Assembly: GCF_018343665.1 (NCBI RefSeq)
Contig: NZ_JAGYPM010000010.1
Location: forward strand, 1-64,000
DNA length: 64,000 nt
Reading direction: 5' to 3'
Source: Cytobacillus citreus
Lineage (GTDB): Bacteria; Bacillota; Bacilli; Bacillales; Cytobacillaceae
Shown: positions 57,388 to 64,000 of the stretch, piece after piece
Layout of the letters: each line of letters begins with the position of its first letter
Position numbering within the stretch: position 1 is the first letter of the stretch
Position numbers and translations under genes: made by a program
The notes under the pieces: model-generated
The model's input: only the letters and a program-made list of their open reading frames with translations
Told to the model about the DNA's origin: nothing
The model's database searches: none

Positions 57388-57777
57388 ATGAAGAAATTAC
57401 TTAAAAATGAACGAGGGTCAGCCATCATTGAATTCGTTTCAATGGTGCCCCTTGTCTTACTTTTAATGATGATTCTTTGGCAATTTCTTGTTGCAGGCTA
57501 TGCAGTAATCATTACTCAATCTGCTGCAAATGAAGCGGCCAAGGTTTATTCGGTTACAAAAGACAGTTCAGAAGCAAATAATGCTGCAAAAAAGATTATT
57601 AATTCAGCAAAAGCTACATTGAAGCTGAATGGGGCTGTTGCTATTGATTCATCAGGTAGAAATTTCGAAGCAACAGTAAAGGTAGATATGACTTTAAAGT
57701 TTTTGCCTAAAAAGTTTTTGGGCACCGTTCCTCCATTAACCTTTGAAAAATCAATTAGCGGCAGGACGGTGGAGTAA
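57388..57777 (+). CDS. tadE: TadE-like pseudopilin
   Basis: 129 residues. N-terminal NERGSAIIEFVSMVPLVLLL is the TadE pseudopilin stem (G followed by E at +5) and GYAVIITQSAANEAAKVYSV continues it; the C-terminal part (VKVDMTLKFLPKKFLGTVPP) is a small beta domain. It lies 17 nt after the VWA gene. Confidence 0.87.
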   Translation: MKKLLKNERGSAIIEFVSMVPLVLLLMMILWQFLVAGYAVIITQSAANEAAKVYSVTKDSSEANNAAKKIINSAKATLKLNGAVAIDSSGRNFEATVKVDMTLKFLPKKFLGTVPPLTFEKSISGRTVE

Positions 57778-58461
57778 GTGAAGAATGTAATAGAAAATGA
57801 AAAGGGCAATACCATGATATTTATGCTCGGTTCTCTCAGCATGCTAGTATTAATGTTTGTCATTATTGGAAGCTTTGCAAATGTATTTATTATAAAGGAA
57901 AAAGCGTCAAATAATGCTGAACAGGCAAGCATGGCAGCATCGGGAGAAGTGTTAGATGGCTTAAAAAATGCTATCGAATTATATGATGCCTATCAGCTAC
58001 AACATTATACAGCGATGAAAAGATATGATTTGTATCTTGAAGACTCTATTAAAATTCAATTACGTAACGAAATATCTCAAATTAGCGGCTCTAATTCTGA
58101 TTTATCACAAATAGAAATAACTCATAAGGCGGTAAATAAAGTTATCGAATCAAAGTTGCCTGGAATTTTTGGAGCTTTAGAAGGATTTGTAAATACTGAA
58201 CTTATAAGTGCAACTGGTCGAGTCCATCAAGTTGTAAGAGACAATATCGAATCCAACAATGGTGAACTTTCCGGAACAAAAATTAAGCTATTTAATAAGA
58301 ATAATAGAGTAGAAGTAATTACAGCAACTAAATATAAAGCTGTCAAGTATGATGAATTGTTTCCGGAGGATAAAAGAAAGATAAAGCAAAAAGGCGAAGG
58401 GCTAAAATTTGAATTTCTAAATCGTTTTGGCAATTACAATTGGGAATATACCTTCCCGTAA
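57778..58461 (+). CDS. TadG/TadE-like pilus-associated protein
   Basis: 227 residues. NEKGNTMIFMLGSLSMLVLM gives one pilin-like stem with a Gly before the hydrophobic stretch, followed by KEKASNNAEQASMAASGEVL, typical of Tad pseudopilins, and a 150-residue soluble domain. It begins with GTG one base after the tadE stop. I assign it to the TadG-like group by position and N-terminus; the C-terminal domain is unrecognised. Confidence 0.68.
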   Translation: MKNVIENEKGNTMIFMLGSLSMLVLMFVIIGSFANVFIIKEKASNNAEQASMAASGEVLDGLKNAIELYDAYQLQHYTAMKRYDLYLEDSIKIQLRNEISQISGSNSDLSQIEITHKAVNKVIESKLPGIFGALEGFVNTELISATGRVHQVVRDNIESNNGELSGTKIKLFNKNNRVEVITATKYKAVKYDELFPEDKRKIKQKGEGLKFEFLNRFGNYNWEYTFP

Positions 58462-58509
58462 AAAGCATGAATTCTTTCATAATTTATATTGGCGGAAAGG
58501 AGTGAAAAA

Positions 58510-59805
58510 ATGAAGAGATTAACAAGAATAGTGTTTGCTGTTATAGCAACCTTTACTTTATTGTTTATTAATATCGGAGCTTTCACAATGCATGCCTTTG
58601 CTTGGGAAGATTCGAAAACATGGAATACTCCGCCAGCCTGGAATAACGAGCCAACATGGAAAACCCCGCCTAAATGGGAGTCGCCTAAATGGAAATCATC
58701 TGGGTGGAATACACAGCCATCATGGAACACATCACCAAATTGGAAGAGCCCAGGATGGGAAAAGTCACCAGATTGGAAGAGTCCGGGTTGGGAAAACCAG
58801 CCACCATGGGGAAATCAACCAAATTGGAACGAACCGAACTGGAATGATCCTAATTGGCAGAATCCAGGTTCGAATCAACCGCCAGGTCAAAATAGCGATG
58901 GCAGCAATAGTAATGACCCCACATCTCCAGATGGATTACAGCCAAATGTACCGGGTGATCAAAACTCCCCAATGCCACCTAATGATCAAAATAATCCACA
59001 AACAAAAGACCAGACTAATAATCAAGTAGACTTGGATAAGGATAATAAAAATAATACTAATAAAGACAATACCGATAACTCGGCTGATGATTCTGAAGCT
59101 CCCTTTTGGGATTTTAAGCCTGCTACCGATAAAGATGCAATAAAATTTATCGTAAAGGATATTGTAGGCGGAAATATTGAATATATCTCCAAAGGTCTGA
59201 ATGAGGATTTGACTCTTAAAGACTATCTTGATAACAGAAAGAAAATGGGGATTTCCGGTTTTAAGCTAATAACAAAAGGTGATCCAACGGTTGGTGCAGT
59301 ATATGATGGGTATGACGTATATAAAAAATCAAAAGACACATACGACGCGTACAAAACTTATCAAGGAGTAAAGGAATTAAGTGATCTAAAAAAGGCAGGA
59401 GATTTAATTGAATATGCAAGGAAATCTGAGGAATTAGCGAGAGCTGGGAAAACCTTCTCACCAGGAAATCCAGTAGTTTCAGCCATTACAATGCCATTAA
59501 CCATTTGGGATACCGTAGGAAATGTTAATAAGCTGAATAATGCTAGCAGCACAGCCGATGAAAAAAGTGATGCCGCTTGGGGATTGGTTGATAATGCAGG
59601 CAGTATTTTAACAGGAGCTGCACCTTTTGTGGCGATGATTCCAGGCGCGCAGCCGATTGCGGCAGGCATGGTTGTCGTAGGTGCAGGATTAAGTGTAGTC
59701 AGCTTAGGTAGAAAGCTTTGGAAAAACCGCAAAGAAATCTGGGAAAATGTTACGAAAAAGGGTAAGAAAGCGTGGAATTGGTTAACATCGAAATTTAAGG
59801 GGTGA
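58510..59805 (+). CDS. Secreted tryptophan-repeat protein with hydrophobic C-terminal domain (copy 1)
   Basis: 431 residues. Signal peptide (RIVFAVIATFTLLFINIGAF, cleavage after HAFA). Residues 33-122 hold 17 Trp spaced every 5 or 6 residues in units such as WNTPPAW, WKSPGW and WNEPNW. Then a Pro/Asn/Asp-rich linker to about 195, and a C-terminal domain with KDTYDAYKTYQGVKELSDLK, a hydrophobic segment (ILTGAAPFVAMIPGAQPIAA) and a basic, Trp-containing end (KKAWNWLTSKFKG). The end resembles the pretoxin/pore regions of some polymorphic toxins, but this is a weak likeness. AAAGGAG precedes the ATG. Family not recognised. Confidence 0.75.
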   Translation: MKRLTRIVFAVIATFTLLFINIGAFTMHAFAWEDSKTWNTPPAWNNEPTWKTPPKWESPKWKSSGWNTQPSWNTSPNWKSPGWEKSPDWKSPGWENQPPWGNQPNWNEPNWNDPNWQNPGSNQPPGQNSDGSNSNDPTSPDGLQPNVPGDQNSPMPPNDQNNPQTKDQTNNQVDLDKDNKNNTNKDNTDNSADDSEAPFWDFKPATDKDAIKFIVKDIVGGNIEYISKGLNEDLTLKDYLDNRKKMGISGFKLITKGDPTVGAVYDGYDVYKKSKDTYDAYKTYQGVKELSDLKKAGDLIEYARKSEELARAGKTFSPGNPVVSAITMPLTIWDTVGNVNKLNNASSTADEKSDAAWGLVDNAGSILTGAAPFVAMIPGAQPIAAGMVVVGAGLSVVSLGRKLWKNRKEIWENVTKKGKKAWNWLTSKFKG

Positions 59806-59815
59806 GTAGAAAGTT

Positions 59816-60670
59816 GTGATTGAAACAAAGCCTACAAAAACACGTCAAAAAAGTATTAAACAGTATAAAAAACTATTAGAAAAATGGGATATGTGGGACT
59901 TTGCCTATTTTGATGGAAATGACTATTATTTTCTAACTCTATATGAACAAATGCGTAAAGGAATTACAGGTTATTTAATATTAGATTATGAAGGAAATGT
60001 ACTTCCATTTGAACAGGCAAAGGCTCCAGCTACCTCCTTGATTAGATTCAATACGATGATCCATGGAGCTATGCAGGAGATGGTTCCGCAAATGTTAAAA
60101 AATATGGATCCATATAAGAAAGTTGTTTCCTTATTATCGGAGCATAAAACGAATTTGAGCAGTAAAGATCCAGAGCTTGCTTCGTCTGTTGACAAAGTAA
60201 TCAGCTACACAACATACGCGATCGGGAACAGTAAAAGAATTGAAGACTTCGTTAACACATTAGGCCAATTACAGCGCATAGCTACGAAGAAGCAGGGATT
60301 TTTTGATGACGAAATCCTAAATGAGATGAGAGATGTATGTATAAAGTATAATGCTATGATGTTTGAATATGGCCTGAATGAATTCGAATTAATGGATGAT
60401 TACCAGCAAATTATTAATAGCCTAAATGAGGAGCCAACCAATATCCCATCATCGTCGCGGAAAAAAATGATTGCTCTTTTGACTGCTTCTATAGACTCGA
60501 ATAATGGAGCATTAACAAAAACGATGAAAGGATTTGATGATGATTTTAAGCAAGTGAACGTTCAGATAGATCCTGCAAACTTGGAACAATCATTTAATAA
60601 AATGATGGAGAAAAGTAGATTGATAGCATTTGAAGAGAAAATAGCCTACAAAATTAGAAATCCAAAATAA
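59816..60670 (+). CDS. Unrecognised soluble protein in the Tad locus
   Basis: 284 residues, no signal peptide or membrane helix. It starts (GTG) 10 nt after the Trp-repeat gene. N-terminal part has LLEKWDMWDFAYFDGNDYYF and LILDYEGNVLPFEQAK; the rest is mostly helical and charged (KYNAMMFEYGLNEFELMDDY). Tight linkage suggests a cytoplasmic partner, possibly a chaperone or immunity protein for the upstream secreted protein. No family found. Confidence 0.7.
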   Translation: MIETKPTKTRQKSIKQYKKLLEKWDMWDFAYFDGNDYYFLTLYEQMRKGITGYLILDYEGNVLPFEQAKAPATSLIRFNTMIHGAMQEMVPQMLKNMDPYKKVVSLLSEHKTNLSSKDPELASSVDKVISYTTYAIGNSKRIEDFVNTLGQLQRIATKKQGFFDDEILNEMRDVCIKYNAMMFEYGLNEFELMDDYQQIINSLNEEPTNIPSSSRKKMIALLTASIDSNNGALTKTMKGFDDDFKQVNVQIDPANLEQSFNKMMEKSRLIAFEEKIAYKIRNPK

Positions 60671-60685
60671 CGGCAGGTCAAATAT

Positions 60686-61402
60686 ATGAAAAGAATTTTA
60701 TCTAATTCAATCTATTTATATTCGAGTAAATTTGTACCGCTTATTTGCTTGTCATTAATAACGTATGTACCGCTTCTATTTTTGCATACTGTTATTGTGA
60801 ATTTTATCTATAGGCAATCGAGCTTTATGGAATATCCCGGAGTTGTTGGTGATGCCGCAAATGGGATATTTATGCTAGTTTTTTTAACAATTGCCCAAGT
60901 TCCATTTATTAAGCTTACCATTTTGGACCATGAGGATGAGGAATCGATATTTAAGAAATCTTTAGGTTTTTCAATGGATAGAATGGTTTCCATGTACGTC
61001 TTTGCTTGTCTGTATGCATTATTCGTATTTTTTGGCGGATTACTTTTTGTCATTCCAGGTTTAATCATATTACTTCTTTTTTATTTTGTTCCATATTTTA
61101 TTGCGGATGGTGTTAAGTCTTATAAAGCAGCAATTAGGAAGTCAGTCAGCTTAGTAAAAAAGAGATTTTTAATTACATTAGTAATAATTGGAGCCATAAC
61201 GGCCATTCAATTATTATTTGAAAATGTTTTATTTATTTTTATTTCTTTCTATACTGATACGTATTTCGTATTTTTGTTTACAAAAATCGTTTTACAAATG
61301 TTTATCCTACCATTCCAAGTTATTCTTGTTACAAATATGTTCAATGATATTAAGATCGATAAAACGCATGAAGTTCCAACGCATTCACTTTTAAAAAGTT
61401 GA
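60686..61402 (+). CDS. Polytopic membrane protein in the Tad locus
   Basis: 238 residues with about six hydrophobic helices, such as FVPLICLSLITYVPLLFLHT, GLLFVIPGLIILLLFYFVPY and ILPFQVILVTNMF. The pattern GLLFVIPG then a helix and FIADG/KAAIRKSVSLVKKRF resembles the membrane domain of glycerophosphodiester-phosphodiesterase-like and DUF975-type proteins. It follows the unrecognised gene by 15 nt. Role unknown. Confidence 0.7.
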   Translation: MKRILSNSIYLYSSKFVPLICLSLITYVPLLFLHTVIVNFIYRQSSFMEYPGVVGDAANGIFMLVFLTIAQVPFIKLTILDHEDEESIFKKSLGFSMDRMVSMYVFACLYALFVFFGGLLFVIPGLIILLLFYFVPYFIADGVKSYKAAIRKSVSLVKKRFLITLVIIGAITAIQLLFENVLFIFISFYTDTYFVFLFTKIVLQMFILPFQVILVTNMFNDIKIDKTHEVPTHSLLKS

Positions 61403-61515
61403 GCAACACATTGGAATTCAAACGTAATAAGTAGAGTATGTGGAAATTACTCTATTCTATAAAAAGGTTAAGAATGCTGAGACGAAAATATTCGTTAAAA
61501 GGAGCTTGTAATTTG

Positions 61516-62982
61516 ATGATAAAATATTTTCATAAGCGCTATATAATCATATTAATCTTGCTCGTCTCTATCATCTCAGCATTTTTATTTGTTATAAGCT
61601 CAACAGAAGATTCCACAAAAGAAGCATCTGAGAAGCCGCAAAGTAATAATGAAGAGTATGTGGAGATTGAGGATGATTTATTAGAAGAGAACAGGCCAAA
61701 GCAATTAGATGCAGAAGAAATTTTGGCTAATCTTCCATCAACTTTAGAAAAGATTGATGAAATCGTTGCCTATCCGGTTGGGGCATTTTCAGGTAGACAA
61801 TACCGTGATTTGACAGAAGATGAAAAGTTATATATTCTTGAACATTTTGATAAGCTCCCTAAAATAGGAGATTCAGATCCGAAGAAGGATCAGCCAACAG
61901 ATGAAGAAATCGAGCCATATTGGCGATTAGTTTATTCTTTGTTTCATGAAGACTATCCAGGGCCAAATGATATTTTAAAAGAATTAAATACAATATTGTT
62001 TGGAAGACCAGATTTAGAGGACGATCGCTATCGCTTTAAAGAGCATCTGAATGTTGAAATAATCCTAGATGCAAGTGGAAGCATGGCCAAAAAAGTTGAC
62101 GGCAAGCCTATGATGGATATGGCTAAAGAAGCAATAAAAGAATTTACTGCAGACCTACCGAAAGATGCGAATGTCGCACTTCGGGTTTATGGGCATAAAG
62201 GGAGCGGGTCTAACCAAGATAAACAGCTTTCATGCTCTAGTAATGAACTTATTTATCCATTAAAAAAATATAGTGCATCTAGTTTAAATTCCGCTTTAAG
62301 GCGCTTTAAGCCATCAGGATGGACACCACTTGCTAAGGCTATTGAAGAAGCAAAAAACGATTTATCAGCATATAACGGTGAAAATCACACAAATATTATC
62401 TATTTAGTTAGCGATGGAGTAGAAACATGTGGGGGTGACCCTGTAAAGGCAGCACAAGAACTTGCAGATTCAAATATTACACCAATCGTTAATATTATTG
62501 GCTTCAATGTTGATAGTGAAGGTCAAAGACAATTAAAAGAGATTGCAGATGCTGCAAAAGGGACATACACAACGGTATTAAACCAAGAAGGATTATCAGA
62601 TGAATTCGACCGCTCAAAAGAAATAGCCCAAAAATGGGAAGAATGGGCTGCAGATGCAGTCAAGCAGTTAGAAGATGAAAATAATCAGCAATGGGATAAC
62701 ATTTTTAATGCTTCAAATATATGGATGGAAAAGAATAAGCAGCAGCGAATGAATATTATTGATGTTGCAGATGATTTACATAAAAACGGGCAGATTAGTA
62801 AGGAATCGGCAGAGATCCTAAAAGAAAAGGCTAACGATCAATCAAGGAAGATATTAAAGCTAAGTGCTGATTTAAGAGATGGACTTTGGGTTCTCAAAGA
62901 TAAAAAATACGAAGAAGTTAAGGAAGAAATTGATAATCTATTTAACGAAAATGTAGAGCGGATTAATAATAGGAAAAAATGA
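61516..62982 (+). CDS. VWA-domain membrane-anchored protein, Tad-linked (copy 2)
   Basis: 488 residues. Instead of a lipobox it has an N-terminal membrane anchor (IIILILLVSIISAFLFVISS). An acidic linker leads to VAYPVGAFSGRQ and a VWA domain with MIDAS residues in IILDASGSMAK, SGWTPLAK and LVSDGVETCGGD, and a helical C-terminus. It is clearly a paralogue of the lipoprotein at 55964 (shared blocks such as RVYGHKG, SGSNQDK/TGSNADK, GENHTNIIYLVSDGVETC). I chose the ATG at 61516 with AAAGGAG upstream; 61438 is a longer frame without support. A terminator follows, closing the operon. Confidence 0.85.
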   Translation: MIKYFHKRYIIILILLVSIISAFLFVISSTEDSTKEASEKPQSNNEEYVEIEDDLLEENRPKQLDAEEILANLPSTLEKIDEIVAYPVGAFSGRQYRDLTEDEKLYILEHFDKLPKIGDSDPKKDQPTDEEIEPYWRLVYSLFHEDYPGPNDILKELNTILFGRPDLEDDRYRFKEHLNVEIILDASGSMAKKVDGKPMMDMAKEAIKEFTADLPKDANVALRVYGHKGSGSNQDKQLSCSSNELIYPLKKYSASSLNSALRRFKPSGWTPLAKAIEEAKNDLSAYNGENHTNIIYLVSDGVETCGGDPVKAAQELADSNITPIVNIIGFNVDSEGQRQLKEIADAAKGTYTTVLNQEGLSDEFDRSKEIAQKWEEWAADAVKQLEDENNQQWDNIFNASNIWMEKNKQQRMNIIDVADDLHKNGQISKESAEILKEKANDQSRKILKLSADLRDGLWVLKDKKYEEVKEEIDNLFNENVERINNRKK

Positions 62983-63000
62983 ATCTTTTCGTAAAAACAT

Positions 63001-63037
63001 AAAAGTCATAAGTTTCAAGTGCTTATGACTTTTTTAT
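63001..63037 (+). terminator. Terminator of the Tad locus
   Basis: AAAAGTCATAAG / CTTATGACTTTT stem with T run, 20 nt after the second VWA gene. Confidence 0.88.
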
Positions 63038-63078
63038 TTAAGCTTAAAAATTAAAAAACTATTAATTAGTACAGATGT

Positions 63079-63126
63079 CTATCGCAAATTAACGGGCTGT
63101 TACACCCCAAATGGATTCACTTTATG
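63079..63126. repeat. Remnant of the palindrome-associated element
   Basis: TATCGCAAATTAACGGGCTG and ATTCACTTTATG reproduce the outer left and right ends of the elements at 18624 and 19011 with the body deleted. It shows that the same family has inserted outside the groEL island. Confidence 0.55.
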
Positions 63127-63199
63127 GAATATCAAATAGTAACAAGATTACTCTCAATATTTGTAATTAATACTCTAATTCAAAGAAAGGAGCGGAGTA

Positions 63200-64000
63200 A
63201 TGAATAAACTTATTAAAGTAATGTTTGTTCTTATAGCAATCTTTACTTTATTGTTTACAAATATTGGTCTGCAAATACCAAATGCATATGCATGGGAAAA
63301 TGCACCTTCCTGGAACACCCCCCCAACATGGAATGATAAATCCACTTGGGAAACTCCCCCAACATGGGAATCACCAGGATGGGAAAAACAGCCATCTTGG
63401 AACAACCAGCCTGGGGAACAAGCTCCTGGTTGGAAAACACCGCCAAAGTGGAATGAACCCAACTGGAATCAACAGGATGGAGATAATCAAAATGGAAATG
63501 AAAATCAGAATGGAGAAAGTGAAGACAGCTACGATAAGGATACTCCACTCGACCAACCCTCAGGAAATAAGAAGGATAATAAGGATTCTTCAAGTCCTAA
63601 TGAACCCCCATTTAACTTTGAACAAGAAATAGGACATCTAATTAATGATGTTGTTGACGGGACATCGAACCTTATAAAGGATGGAATTGATTCGGCTATT
63701 GAAGGGGCAGAAGGTATTGCAAATAAAACAGTTGACTTAGTAAATGATGCTACCGATTTAACACTAGATGGCATTAATACCATCACAACTGGCATCACAA
63801 AAATAGCAGAAGACATTCGGTATAATGCTATTGAGGCATTAATTAAAACGAGTAACTTTGCAGAAACGGAGTTTGGAGAAAATATTCTCAATACTAGTCT
63901 TTTAGGGATTGGGTCTAAATGGGTATTGCAATCCTTAGATACGGATGCACTGTCTGAAGCAAATAATAAGCTGCATGATCAAGTTAATAAAATGATCAAC
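63200..64000 (+). CDS. Secreted tryptophan-repeat protein (copy 2, runs off the window)
   Basis: 267 codons without a stop before the end. Signal peptide (KVMFVLIAIFTLLFTNIGLQ, cleavage after NAYA), then 10 Trp in about 70 residues in units such as WNTPPTW, WESPGW and WNEPNW, a Gly/Asn/Asp/Ser linker, and a helical region (LINDVVDGTSNLIKDGIDSA, DLTLDGINTITTGITKIAED). The signal peptide and repeat are close to copy 1; the C-terminal part differs, so this is a shared secretion/attachment module with variable tails. GAAAGGAG precedes the ATG. It lies after a terminator, in its own transcription unit. Confidence 0.8.
   Translation, partial: MNKLIKVMFVLIAIFTLLFTNIGLQIPNAYAWENAPSWNTPPTWNDKSTWETPPTWESPGWEKQPSWNNQPGEQAPGWKTPPKWNEPNWNQQDGDNQNGNENQNGESEDSYDKDTPLDQPSGNKKDNKDSSSPNEPPFNFEQEIGHLINDVVDGTSNLIKDGIDSAIEGAEGIANKTVDLVNDATDLTLDGINTITTGITKIAEDIRYNAIEALIKTSNFAETEFGENILNTSLLGIGSKWVLQSLDTDALSEANNKLHDQVNKMIN

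Noticed and set aside
58434..59461. Long antisense and alternate-frame ORFs over the Trp-repeat gene
   Set aside because: They arise from the repetitive codon pattern; the signal peptide and ribosome binding site support only the chosen frame.

Overview
The window looks like the chromosome of a low-GC, Gram-positive Bacillaceae bacterium. It starts at the end of an rRNA operon (5S, then initiator tRNA-Met and tRNA-Asp). It continues in the order known from Bacillus subtilis: tsaE-tsaB-rimI-tsaD, an ABC-F protein on the other strand, moaC, rex, ydiK, ydiL, groES-groEL. The tatAy/tatCy pair that B. subtilis has between rex and ydiK is absent. Four perfect DnaA boxes lie between tsaD and the ABC-F gene, and groESL carries a perfect CIRCE operator.

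From the last codons of groEL (about 10.79 kb) to about 48.43 kb the window is an accreted island. The 3' end of groEL (GGGCGGCATGATG) recurs at 12.92, 15.57, 20.38 and 48.42 kb. Three of the copies are preceded by the same flank of about 150 bp, which contains an arm-like repeat (TGCTAACATTTTGCTAAC). Each of these is followed within a few hundred bases by a decayed 3' end of a tyrosine-recombinase gene. I read this as serial integration of elements at the groEL 3' end, followed by loss of the integrases. Cargo includes a CgeB-type glycosyltransferase with a LysM domain, an L25/Ctc paralogue, duplicated DUF3967-type DNA-binding genes with decayed tandem copies, an alpha/beta hydrolase, an iron/phosphonate-type ABC transporter with a HAD phosphatase beside glpP and a gutted glpD, a PhoX-type protein, a SET protein, a cold-shock protein, a TnpB element and a tnpB-less derivative of it, an endonuclease I, a Cu/Zn superoxide dismutase, a complete pimelate-to-biotin pathway under two BirA operators, and a pirin/azoreductase/HxlR redox module sharing one palindromic operator. 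Pseudogenes and hairpin repeats are frequent.

From 50.2 kb to the end lies a Gram-positive Tad/Flp pilus locus: cpaB, cpaE/tadZ, tadA, tadB, tadC, flp, tadE and a TadG-like gene. It is interleaved with genes that are not standard Tad parts: two paralogous von Willebrand A proteins, two secreted proteins with a tryptophan repeat every 5-6 residues, an unrecognised soluble protein and a polytopic membrane protein. The second Trp-repeat gene runs off the end of the window. This locus and the groEL scar series are the parts most worth follow-up.

All calls are by reading the sequence and remembered family features; no database search was run.
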